This document shows positions 35,744 through 47,437 of a DNA stretch of 64,000 nucleotides, piece after piece. The position numbers were made by a program, and so were the translations under genes. The notes beneath the pieces were generated by a model. It saw only the letters and a program-made list of their open reading frames with translations, had not been told where the DNA came from and made no database searches. Position 1 is the first letter of the stretch, and the number at the start of each line of letters is the position of its first letter. Origin of the DNA: Pogostemon cablin (Eukaryota; Streptophyta; Magnoliopsida; Lamiales; Lamiaceae); NCBI GenBank assembly GCA_023678885.1, contig CM042955.1, forward strand, positions 36,364,088-36,428,087. Direction: 5' to 3'.

Positions 35744-37565
35744 TGATTAGAGCTATTTTCACCTAGATTTTAGTGTCTTTTTATATGTATTTTCGTATTA
35801 TTTTATCCGTATTTTATATGTTATTTGGTTGTGTTTTGTATTTTTATTGAAATGTGTGTGAATGAGCTTAAACGTAAGATTTTCACTTTTTATTGGATGC
35901 TAAACATGATAAGGAAGATGTAGGAAAAAGCGGATCTCAATTCGGAGTTGAAACGAGGGAGAACGAGCCAAAACAGTGAAGAAATGCAGGAGCCAGCACA
36001 CGAGCCGTGTAGCCAACACGGCCCTGTAAGAGTTGGCCGTGTGGCGACATCTAGTCACTCAACACGGGCAACTTCAGGTCGTGTCCAGTTGCACGAGTCG
36101 AGTCGGGAGCACGAGCCGTGTCACCAACACGGCCCTGTAAGAAGGTGGCCGTGTGGCGACATCAGAAGAGCCAACACGACCACACCTGTGCCCGTGTTAC
36201 AACACACGACTCGTGTTGCAGCACACGAGCCGTGTTGCGTAACACGGCCCTGTAAGGCGAGGCCGTGCGGCAGCATCAGAAGACACAACACGGCCACCCC
36301 GTGGCCGTGTTACAGAGCACGACTCGTGTTGGGTATTTTCCTGCAGAAATTTCCAGATCTTTCTAGAAGCCTCCAAAGGGGTATAAATACCCCTTTATTC
36401 AACAATTGGCAGGGAATCCGAAATCCTATCATCTACACACACCTCACACACCATTTCTTCCATTTCCCACCATCATCTTCATCCACCTTCATCCATTTTG
36501 ATCCATCTTCATCATCTCCATTAATTCTCCATCAAAACTTCATCCCTTCCATTGGGTGTGAGAGATCTCAAGGAATCAAGAGCTAGAGGTGGAGATCAAG
36601 AAGAATAGAAGATTCTCTTCAAGAAATTGATAGGGAAGAATCCATTCATTTTGTATTTCTTTAGATCTTAGACTATGGGTAATTGTAATGAATCATTTAA
36701 TTGTTTTATTACTTTTACTATGATAGGCTAATCCCTCTAGTGGGATTAGGAACATGAAGAGCATATTAGATTTATATTATCATGTGGATTAAATTGGTTA
36801 TTGATTTAATTGATGTTGATTTCTATTCATGGAGTTTAATTGTCTTGATGTTGTGATGGCATGGTTTGTTATTCATGAATGTTTATTGGTTTAATGGATT
36901 GTTAATCAATGGATTAGTTGTGGTAATTAAATGCTATCATGATGTTCATATATGTATTGCTTGGAGTGAGACGGAAACGACCCTCTATAGTATTAGGAAG
37001 GCATGATTAGACATTGAGTTTGGGTTTGACCGAAAGGATATTTGAATTCAATGAGGGGAACCAATCCATTCGTTGGCCTTAGTACACAAAAAGGGAGAGT
37101 TTAATCTAACTAGTACCTAGATGGAAGGGGTTAATGTTGGGCTTTGATCTTAAGTGCTTTTGGGAGTCTAAAATGGATCAACAACCTTTGTAACCCGAAA
37201 GGGAGCTTAGGATACAATCGTGATCACCCTTAGTCTACATCAATTGAGTTGAATTCCGTTTGCATGATAATATGAATCGAGTGTGCTTGGATGTTTCTAA
37301 TCCCATGTCTTTCCATACTTGAACTTTAGCACCCATTTTCTTTACTTGTCATTTATCTTATTTGCTATCTTATTTACTTATTACTTGTTTTAGTTGTTAA
37401 TCAATCTCAAAACCCCCGATCATCTTTACAAAAACAACAATGAACATGAGCTCACGTATTTTGCTAGTACGAATATAACTCCTTATTGGATTGATAATTT
37501 TTCTTGGGATATAATACTACAACGATCGAGTATTCTTGCTCGTGAGTGCTAAAAATAGGCAAACA
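35744..37565 (+). repeat. 5' LTR of the Athila element
   Basis: 1822 bp, TG...CA. It contains clustered CACGAGCCGTGT and ACACGGCCCTGTAAG words in direct and inverted order (35998-36335), able to fold strongly, and a TATA box TATAAATA at 36382-36389 inside the near-palindrome GGGGTATAAATACCCC. RNA synthesis would start shortly downstream. A long open frame across 35948-36586 has no ATG start and is not considered a gene. Confidence 0.95.
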
Positions 37566-37571
37566 AGAAAA

Positions 37572-37589
37572 TGGCGCCGTTGCCGGGGA
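37572..37589 (+). other. Primer binding site of the Athila element
   Basis: TGGCGCCGTTGCCGGGGA lies six bases after the 5' LTR and is the PBS type typical of plant Athila and Tat elements, pairing with the 3' end of a host tRNA to prime minus-strand DNA. Confidence 0.85.
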
Positions 37590-37714
37590 GAGTTTGACGG
37601 ACTAGTCGAGTACTGTGTTATTGTTTTAGTTGTTCTTGATAAGGATTTTTTTTATTTTATTTTATTTACTATTGTTGTTTGTGGTCTCACTCTTGGCCTT
37701 TTCGTAGGTGTTTT

Positions 37715-39570
37715 ATGATCACAAGATCAAAGGGAAATCAATCGATCATTCCTTTGAATTTGGAGATTGAAAGGACCGCACGACAAAGGAAACGAGAGAG
37801 GCGTAAAGCTAGAAAAGAAAAAAATATGGAGAATCAACGGGGAGACAATGTTAATTATGACCCACCCCAAGATCCTTTACAAGATCAAAGGGGGGTACAA
37901 GAAGGAGTGCAAGAGAATCAAGCGGAGATAATGAGGAATGTCTTTGCTCAAAATCAAGAGTATATGCAATTGCTTGCCAATCAAGAAGCTCAAAGGATAT
38001 TTCAACAACAAGAGTTGCCAAGGCCTAGAGCAATTCGGGATTACTTCCAACCGAGAGCCGTACACAATATGGTTCCTCCGGTTCAAGCCAATGATTATGA
38101 AATCAAGACCGGATTGATCAACATGGTTAAAGCAAATCAGTTTGGGGGAGGTCCTCTTGAAGACCCGAACACTCATCTATCTACTTTCTTGGAGGTTGCA
38201 AATACCGTCAAGATGAAGGGAGTGTCGGAGGATGCTATTCGAATGAGGTTGTTCTCTTTCTCTTTAAGAGACAAGGCTAAAGCATGGTACAATACAATTC
38301 CTTTGGGAAGTTGTAATACATGGGAAGATCTTGAGCAAAGGTTCCTAAACAAGTACTTTCCTCCTTCAAAGACGCTCCAATTGAAAAGCCTTATCACTCA
38401 ATTTAGGCAACTTCCGGATGAAAATTTTTATGAAGCATGGGAACGCTACAAAGAGATGCTCCGAAAGTGTCCTCAACATGATTTTCATGAGAATCAACAA
38501 GTGGCTTTCTTCTATCAAGGGTTGAATCAACAAAATCGGATGCATGTAGATGCCTCATCGGAGGGTCTATATTTGGAGTGGATGCTATGAAAGCCATGGA
38601 TATTTTTGAAGACATTGCAATGAATGCTTATCAATGGCCTTCCGAGCGAGTAATGGGAGGTTATGCCTTTGGAAAAGTAGCTCAAGTGGAGAGTGTGAAC
38701 AAAGTGAAGAGTGACATGTTCCAAAGTGAGGGAATGAAAGAATTCAATGAGAGCATTCAAGCTTTAACAAAGCAATTGAATTTGATCACTCAAGGGGTAA
38801 GCCAAGGGGGAAGCACAAGTTCTATGGTGAATGATGAGAGCAAGGTTATGCAAAGTGTAGAAGATGTTGCCTATTTAGATAGGAGAAATTACCAAGGGAA
38901 TTTCCATCATCAAGGGAATTTCCAAGGTAATTATCCTTCTAATCAAGGTAATTACCAAGGAGGATATCAAGGACAAGCTCGGGGAAGCAATTTCAATCAA
39001 TCAAGTGGAAATTATCAAGCTCCGAGGAAGCATGAAAATCTTTCTTACTCTAATCCACAAGCCGCCGTGTCATATCCTCCGGGATTCGATCCGAGTGCTA
39101 AGCCGCCTAATGGAGAGGGGAAAGCATCATTAGAAGAGACATTGATGGCATTCATGAAAGACACAAGGGCTTACATGGAAAAAAGAGATGCAAAGATGGA
39201 GGCTAGATTGGAGGAAAATGAAAAGAAATCCGACAATAGGATGAGAGCTTTTGAGTATCAAATGGGTCAAATTGCTTCTTCCGTGGGATCCCAACACCAA
39301 CAAGGAAAGTTTCCATCTACCACGGTAACTAATCCTAAAGAAGATTGCAAAGCTATCACTCTTAGAAGTGGAAAAGAGTATGAGGAACCTCCTATGCCTA
39401 AAGAAGATAGTATTATCATTGAAAGGGAAGTGGAAAGCAAGGTGGAAGAAGGGTTGGTGCAAGAAGAGATTGAAATGGAGGAAGTAAGCAAGAAAAAAGA
39501 AATTGTTGAGCAAAAGAAAGATGAAGAGAAGATAGAGAGAATTCCAAAGTGGAAAAAGCAAAGGAGTTAA
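37715..39570 (+). pseudogene. gag: Athila gag (one internal frameshift)
   Basis: Starts MITRSKGNQSIIP at ATG 37715. An arginine/lysine-rich N-terminus is followed by the retrotransposon gag domain (DAIRMRLFSFSLRDKAKAWY, then WEDLEQRFLNKYFPP and ENFYEAWERYKEML), packaging element RNA in virus-like particles. The frame breaks near 38558, where a G appears to be missing; it resumes with FGVDAMKAMDIFEDIAMNAYQWP in another frame. The C-terminal part has Asn/Gly/Gln repeats (GNFQGNYPSNQGNYQGGY, 38900-38980) and a charged Glu/Lys-rich tail. No CCHC zinc knuckle was seen. A further frame change near 39550 separates it from pol. Confidence 0.9.
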
Positions 39571-42500
39571 GGGAAAAGGAAGTTGAAGTTGAAAGAGATA
39601 GTTGGGGAATACCCAAGACTCAAGTACCGGTTCCTTTTCCTCAAAGGTTCTTGAAGAAGGGTTTGGATGAGAGGTTCAAAAAGTTTCTTGAAATCTTCAA
39701 AAAGATTCAAATCAATATCCCTTTCGCCGATGCTTTGGATCAAATGCCTCATTATGCTCGTTTCTTAAAGGATATCATGGGAAAGAAAAGAAGTCTTGTG
39801 GACAATGAAACGGTTAATCTAACCGAAGAGTGTAGTGCCATTCTACAACGGAAACTTCCACAAAAATTGAAGGATCCGGGTAGTTTCATTATACCGTGTG
39901 AAATTGGAAAGAACAAGAAGAACAAGGCTCTTTGTGACCTCGGTGCAAGCATTAATCTAATGCCTCTCTCCATATTCAAGAAGCTTGGATTAGGTGAAGT
40001 GAAACCAACTTCCATCACACTTCAATTGGCGGATAGATCTATGACACATCCAAAAGGAGTAGTTGAAGATGTGTTGGTGAAAGTTGATAAGTTCGTCTTT
40101 CCGGTGGATTTTGTTGTTCTAGATATGGAGGAGGATGAAAATGTGCCATTGATTTTTGGGAGACCATTTCTTGCTACCGGGAGAGCTCTTATTGATGTCT
40201 ACAAAGGAGAATTGAAGTTGAGGGTTAATGATGAGGAAGTGGTATTCTCTCTACACAAGGCCATGCAATATCCAATGAATGATGAAGAATGTAAAAGTGT
40301 GGATGTTGTTAAGGGAAGTGTCGAGGAGAGTTGGCCTTCCATTGTAACCAAGGATCCACTAGAACTTTGCTTGAGCAATTCTCTATCTCTTTCTAATATT
40401 TCTACTACTTCTCTTGATTTAAATGAAGAATTGATTAATTGTTTGCTTGATCTAGGTGATTGTAGTGAAGCTCAAGAGGTTGCAGCCGCCATCTCAAGGG
40501 GAAATGAAAAGTTCTTACCACTTAGAGATCCATTCGAGCAAGAAGAGAAAAAGGAAAAGAAGGTGGAGTTGAAGCCTCTACCCGATCATCTTACTTATGC
40601 CTACCTTGGTGAAAATGAGACTTATCCGGTAATTGTATCATCATCTCTAACTTCTAGTCAACTTGATAAATTGCTTAATGTCCTTAAAGAGCATAAGTCG
40701 GCTATTGGTTGGTGTATTGATGATTTGAAGGGAATTAGTCCAACAATTTGCATGCATAAGATAAGACTTGAGGATGAAGGGAAAGCTTGTGTTCAAAACC
40801 AAAGAAGACTTAATCCTATCATGCAAGAAGTGGTAAAAAAAGAGGTTCTTAAGTGGTTAGACTCCGATATGATTTTTCCTATTAGTGATAGCCCCTATGT
40901 GAGCCCGTTGCATGTAGTATCTAAAAAAGAGGGTATGACTATAGTGAAGACCGATAAAGATGAGACCATAGCCACTAGGACGGTGACGGGATGGCGTGTG
41001 TGTGTTGATTATAGGAAGCTTAATGAAAACACACGTAAAGATCACTTCCCCTTACCTTTCTTGGATCAAATGTTGGATAGGTTGGCCGGGTATGAGTTTT
41101 ATTGCTTTCTTGATGGATATTCCGGGTATAACCAAATTCTCATAGCACCCGAAGACCAAGAAAAGACCGCTTTCACTTGTCCTTATGGAATATTTGCTTT
41201 TCGAAGATTGCCATTTGGACTTTGCAATGCACCGGCCACCTTTCAAAGGTGTATGATGGCAATCTTTGAAGGATTAATTGAGAATATAATGGAAGTGTTC
41301 ATGGATGACTTTTCGGTGTTTGGTTCTTCTTTTGATAATTGTTTGTCTAACCTTGCTATTGTTTTGAAGCGATGTCAAGACACTAATTTAGTGTTGAATT
41401 GGGAGAAGTGCCATTTCATGGTAAATGATGGCATTGTACTTGGACATCACATCTCTTCAACGGGATTGCAAGTTGACCGAGCCAAAGTTGTTGCTATAGA
41501 GAAGCTTCCACCTCCAACAAATGAGAAGGGAGTACGATCGTTCCTTGGCCATGCCGGGTTCTATCGTAGATTCATAAAGGATTTTTCTTCATTTTCTAAA
41601 CCTCTATCTCATCTCCTTGAAAAAGATGTGCCGTTTAAGTTTGATGATAATTGTTTAAATGCTTTTCAGGTGCTAAAGGAAGCTTTAATTTCATCACCCA
41701 TCTTGATCACCCCCGATTGGAAGGAGCCATTTATATTGATGTGTGATGCAAGTGACGTAGCTCTTGGAGTGGTTTTGGGGCAACTAAGAGAGAAAAAATT
41801 CTGAGCTATTTACTATGCAAGCAAGACATTTGATGCGGCTCAAAGGAACTACACCACTACCGAAAAAGAGTTCTTGGCGGTAGTATACGCATTTGATAAG
41901 TTTCGTCCTTATTTGGTAGGAACGAAAACTATTGTATACACCGACCATGCCGCTATCAAGTATCTCATGGCAAAGAAGGATGCAAAGCCAAGGGTGATAA
42001 GATGGGTACTACTTCTTCAAGAATTTGATATTGAAGTGAGAGATAAGAAGGGCACGGAGAATGTGATAGCCGACCATCTTTCAAGGTTAGAGTCGAGGGA
42101 GCATTGTGAAGGTACTTATGAGTTAATCAAAGAGGTTTTTCCCGATGAAGAAATCTTAGAGTGTGATTGCTATCAAATTGAGGCTTTAGTGGAGGAAGAA
42201 GGAAGTCCGTGGTATGCGGACTATGTGAATTACTTGGCTAGTGGAAGGAGGCCTTATGAGCTTAATAAGTATCAATCCAAGAAGTTCTTTCATGATGTTA
42301 AAAGTTACTTGTGGGATGATCCATTCTTGTACAAGATGTGCAATGATTCTCTTGTGCGAAGATGTGTGCCCGAGGAAGAATGGAATAGTGTGTTGGAGTT
42401 TTGTCACTCTTCACCTAGTGGAGGCCATTTTGGAGCTCAAAAGACCGCTGCAAAAGTCTTACAATCGGGGTTGTATTGGCCATTTTTGTTCAAGAGTTGT

Positions 42501-43490
42501 AAGAAATTTGTAGAGGGTTGTGATCGATGTCAAAGGATGGGAGGAATCTCCAAGTGGGATGAGATGCCCCTTAAGAGCTTTCAAGAAGTGGAGATATTTG
42601 ATGTGTGGGGCATCGATTTCATGGGACCATTTCCTCAATCTAATGGATTCCTATACATCTTATTGGCGATCGACTATGTATCGAAATGGGTTGAGGCCAT
42701 ACCTTCAAGTACAAGTGACGCTAGAGTGGTCATGGGGTTTCTAAAGAAGCATATCTTCACAAGATTTGGAGTACCTAGAGTGTTGGTAAGTGATGGGGGT
42801 AGTCACTTCATAAATAAGCTCATGGAGAACATTCTCAAGACTTATGGAGTGAAGCATCGAGTGTCTACTCCGTATCACCCTCAAACGAATGGTCAAGCTG
42901 AAATTTCCAATCGACAAATCAAACAAGTCTTGGAGAAAACAGTGAGTGTGAGTAGAAAGGATTGGTCAAACAAACTTGATGATGCATTGTGGGCCTTTCG
43001 AACCGCATTCAAGACCACTCTTGGTATGTCTCATTTTCAAATTGTTTATGGTAAGTCTTGCCATCTTCCGGTGGAGTTAGAGCATAAAGCTTATTGGGCC
43101 ATTAAGAAGTTGAATTTTGACATGAAAGCTTCGAAGAAGATAAGATTCTTACAATTGCATGAGCTTGAGGAATTTAGAGAAAATGCTTATGAAAACTCAA
43201 GGATTTTTAAGGAGAAAACCAAGAGGTGGCATGATGCTCGTTTGAGGAAGAAGAGCTTTGAAAAGGGTGAGAAGGTGTTGGTATTCAATTCTCGACTAAG
43301 ACTTTTCCCGGGCAAGTTGAAGTCCAAATGGAGAGGACCTTATGTGGTAAAGGAAGTACTTGATGGGGGAGCTCTAAAGGTTATGGATGAGAATGGGGGA
43401 GAGTTCTTGGTCAATGGTCATCGTGTGAAGCACTATGTGGATTCATCACAAAGGGAGACCCTCTTTGTGGATACTTTATGTGAAAGATGA
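39549..43490 (+). pseudogene. pol: Athila pol: protease, reverse transcriptase, RNase H, integrase (one in-frame stop)
   Basis: One frame except for TGA at 41802-41804. The protease carries ALCDLGASINLMP (near 39925), the plant variant of the aspartic site. Reverse transcriptase shows VCVDYRKLNENTRKDHFPLP, YGIFAFRRLPFGLCNAPATF and catalytic VFMDDFSVFG (near 41295). RNase H has CDASDVALG just before the stop and TDHAAIKYL after it. Integrase has the HHCC-type region (H..H near 42405, C..C near 42525), then GIDFMGP, VSDGGSHF and NGQAEISNRQIK supplying the D, D and E residues. A GPYVVKEVL-type C-terminal region ends at 43490. The stop falls between RT and RNase H, possibly a CGA to TGA change. 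With two gag frameshifts this copy cannot make the full polyprotein. Confidence 0.95.
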
Positions 43491-45615
43491 GCTAAACATT
43501 CGTCTAGCTTGAAGACGTTAAACTTAGCGCTCGATGGGAGGCACCCCATCACTATCTTTATTGCTTTATTTTTGTTGCTTGTTTATTTTGGCCTTTTAGG
43601 TTGATTGTGCTCATGGAGAAAAATGCACATTGAAGAAAAGAGAAATGCTTCATGGATTCAAGTTGACATGTTCCACAACTTGTTGCAAACTTAATTCGTG
43701 ACTCTTGTCTCGAGTTAAGTTTGGGGGGTGCTAGTGCGTGGTGGACATAGCTTGAGTCGTGTGGATGCGGTTACTTCTCTACAAGAAGATCATCAATGGA
43801 AACTACAAGGGTAAGTCTCACCACTTTTTGCAAACTTAAGTCTCAACTCTTGTTTCGATTTAAGTTTGGGGGGAGAGTGTGTGGTGTGACTCACCACTTG
43901 AGTATGATTCTTGTAAAATTGGACAAATTTTAAAATTTTTCTCATGAGTTTGGGTTGATTTTGGCATTATTGGTGGTGTTGAAGTGCATGATAGTCCATA
44001 TTCATAATGAAATTGTTGAAATAATGGTGTTTGTTGAGTGTTTGAGCATGAATGAGAGGTATTGGAAGCATGATGGAGCTTGAAGCTAACGCTTTCCTTA
44101 CCAAATGCCTATTGAGGGAGTACTCTACACCTTATCATTTTACTACTTGAAATGAATTGAGTTTGATTTGGATTGTTGTGACTAGCATGCTACTTCATTT
44201 GTTATGTTTATGGGAGGTTTATTTTCGTAAATTAGGATTTCCTTTTCAATAAAGGTTGGGATGAATGTGTGCTTAAGTTTCTTATGGTTGATGGTATTTT
44301 GTGTTTTTGCATGTTTTGTATTTTTGTTGTGTCTTGTTTGTTGAGTCCTTATTTGTATGTTGTGTGTATTTTCATTCTTGTCTTGGGATGTTTGGTGGTT
44401 TGTTTAGGGATGTCGTGAGTCATTTTTGAATGTGAGTGATGATAAGTTGTGGTGATAAGTGATGACAAATTATGATTAAGAATCTCTACACTTTCAAATT
44501 GTGACATGTTTTACTTAACTTGTTCAATTTTGAGATGAATGTGGTGTAATAAGTTCCTTAAGGTCCGAGCACAAGCTTGTGAGCATTTGAGCCTCAACCA
44601 TGTATACATGGTATTTCTTCATGAGTGGATCGATTGTGTTTGATAAGTTAGAACTTGCTCAAGGACTATAGGAACGAGCCCGATTAGTGGAGATTGATGA
44701 AATGATCTAAGGCCATCCTTGTTATTATAGTCATTGCCATATATGTCCCCTACCATGAACATCATCCTTAGTTAACCATTTTGAGCCTATAAGCCTATTT
44801 CTTGTGAATTTAGCACATTACAAGCCTTAATTACCCATTCAAGCTTATATATACCTTTGTGTGGGTGATTGAGGAGATGGTAGCTAGAAATGATTGATTG
44901 ATTAGCAAAAGAAGAAAAGGGAATGGTAAACAAGCAAGAAAAAGGATGAAAAGAGCAAAACAAGAATGAACATGCAACCTCAAAACAAGAAAAATGAGTA
45001 AAGCAACAACAAGATGCTCAAGGAAATAAAAATTCAAAGAAAGGAAGCATGCATCATAAGAAGCTCAATCCAAAGGAATGTTGATAAGTAGTGCTTGTGA
45101 GTACCAAAGTTGAGAAAGGAAGAAAGAAAAGTGGAGAAGTTGAGGAAGTTGATCATCTCTTCGATTACTTACACTTGTTAGTCACTCTTATCCATATACT
45201 TCCTACCATACCAAAGAGCCTATCATTACATCCTAATTAAAGACCTTTTTGATCATTAATTGAAACTTTGGTGGTTTGAGAATATAGTCCGCGAGCAAGC
45301 TTATAGCGAGTCGAGCCAATCGATTAATGAGTGTGATTTACCCTATTTCAAAAGAGTGTTGAGAGACATCAATATCCATTGTGAGGCTTGGACTTAAAAG
45401 GAACTATATTACACTTTATTCTCTTTTGATTGAACTTGTTAATTTCTCATGTCATGATTTTAATGTTGTAGGATGACTTAGCATAGGTTGTTGTTATTAT
45501 TGCTAACGATGTGTTATTGCTTATATTCGTTTAGTCTTTTTCTAGGTGAAAATTTCTCCTTTTGATTTGTCATTTTCGTTGCTCGGGGACGAGCAACACC
45601 TTAAGTTTGGGGGGT
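43491..45615 (+). other. Athila 3' non-coding region, env absent
   Basis: About 2.1 kb between pol and the 3' LTR with no substantial open frame; many Athila elements carry an env-like gene here. TTAAGTTTGGGGGG occurs three times (43715-43728, 43860-43873, 45601-45614). The first two sit in a duplicated block of about 46 bases, and the last is the polypurine tract touching the 3' LTR. A perfect hairpin GTTGCTCG-GGGA-CGAGCAAC lies at 45578-45597. Confidence 0.8.
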
Positions 45616-47437
45616 TGATTAGAGCTATTTTCACCTAGATTTTAGTGTCTTTTTATATGTATTTTCGTATTATTTTATCCGTATTTTATATGTTATTTGG
45701 TTGTGTTTTGTATTTTTATTGAAATGTGTGTGAATGAGCTTAAACGTAAGATTTTCACTTTTTATTGGATGCTAAACATGATAAGGAAGATGTAGGAAAA
45801 AGCGGATCTCAATTCGGAGTTGAAACGAGGGAGAACGAGCCAAAACAGTGAAGAAATGCAGGAGCCAGCACACGAGCCGTGTAGCCAACACGGCCCTGTA
45901 AGAGTTGGCCGTGTGGCGACATCTAGTCACTCAACACGGGCAACTTCAGGTCGTGTCCAGTTGCACGAGTCGAGTCGGGAGCACGAGCCGTGTCACCAAC
46001 ACGGCCCTGTAAGAAGGTGGCCGTGTGGCGACATCAGAAGAGCCAACACGACCACACCTGTGCCCGTGTTACAACACACGACTCGTGTTGCAGCACACGA
46101 GCCGTGTTGCGTAACACGGCCCTGTAAGGCGAGGCCGTGCGGCAGCATCAGAAGACACAACACGGCCACCCCGTGGCCGTGTTACAGAGCACGACTCGTG
46201 TTGGGTATTTTCCTGCAGAAATTTCCAGATCCTTCTAGAAGCCTCCAAAGGGGTATAAATACCCCTTTATTCAACAATTGGCAGGGAATCCGAAATCCTA
46301 TCATCTACACACACCTCACACACCATTTCTTCCATTTCCCACCATCATCTTCATCCACCTTCATCCATTTTGATCCATCTTCATCATCTCCATTAATTCT
46401 CCATCAAAACTTCATCCCTTCCATTGGGTGTGAGAGATCTCAAGGAATCAAGAGCTAGAGGTGGAGATCAAGAAGAATAGAAGATTCTCTTCAAGAAATT
46501 GATAGGGAAGAATCCATTCATTTTGTATTTCTTTAGATCTTAGACTATGGGTAATTGTAATGAATCATTTAATTATTTTATTACTTTTACTATGATAGGC
46601 TAATCCCTCTAGTGGGATTAGGAACATGAAGAGCATATTAGATTTATATTATCATGTGGATTAAATTGGTTTTTGATTTAATTGATGTTGATTTCTATTC
46701 ATGGAGTTTAATTGTCTTGATGTTGTGATGGCATGGTTTGTTATTCATGAATGTTTATTGGTTTAATGGATTGTTAATCAATGGATTAGTTGTGGTAATT
46801 AAATGCTATCATGATGTTCATATATGTATTGCTTGGAGTGAGACGGAAACGACCCTCTATAGTATTAGGAAGGCATGATTAGACATTGAGTTTGGGTTTG
46901 ACCGAAAGGATATTTGAATTCAATGAGGGGAACCAATCCATTCGTTGGCCTTAGTACACAAAAAGGGAGAGTTTAATCTAACTAGTACCTAGATGGAAGG
47001 GGTTAATGTTGGGCTTTGATCTTAAGTGCTTTTGGGAGTCTAAAATGGATCAACAACCTTTGTAACCCGAAAGGGAGCTTAGGATACAATCGTGATCACC
47101 CTTAGTCTACATCAATTGAGTTGAATTCCGTTTGCATGATAATATGAATCGAGTGTGCTTGGATGTTTCTAATCCCATGTCTTTCCATACTTGAACTTTA
47201 GCACCCATTTTCTTTACTTGTCATTTATCTTATTTGCTATCTTATTTACTTGTTACTTGTTTTAGTTGCTAATCAATCTCAAAACCCCCGATCATCTTTA
47301 CAAAAACAACAATGAACATGAGCTCACGTATTTTGCTAGTACGAATATAACTCCTTATTGGATTGATAATTTTTCTTGGGATATAATACTACAACGATCG
47401 AGTATTCTTGCTCGTGAGTGCTAAAAATAGGCAAACA
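45616..47437 (+). repeat. 3' LTR of the Athila element
   Basis: 1822 bp, same length as the 5' LTR and differing at five sites found by eye. TATAAATA at 46254-46261. Ends GCAAACA directly before the second CCAGG target copy. Confidence 0.95.

Larger units (their letters stand above)
35744..47437 (+). mobile_element. Athila-type Ty3/gypsy retrotransposon, young, non-autonomous through mutation
   Basis: Full-length element of 11694 bp with two 1822-bp LTRs (TGATTAG...GCAAACA), a primer binding site after the 5' LTR, gag, pol and a purine tract before the 3' LTR. Target duplications CCAGG at 35739-35743 and 47438-47442 are identical. Comparing the LTRs I found five differences (36360/46232, 36703/46575, 36800/46672, 37380/47252, 37397/47269), about 0.27%. 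That suggests an age near 0.1 million years at the commonly used 1.3e-8 rate. It interrupts the first extra ORF of the surrounding Tat-type element. Confidence 0.95.

Noticed and set aside
35948..36586. A 212-codon open frame in the 5' LTR (repeated at 45820-46458)
   Set aside because: It starts at TTG, not ATG, and is a by-product of GC-rich LTR repeats; no family motif.
43491..45615. env-like gene expected in an Athila element
   Set aside because: No frame of useful length or hydrophobic profile was found in this interval.
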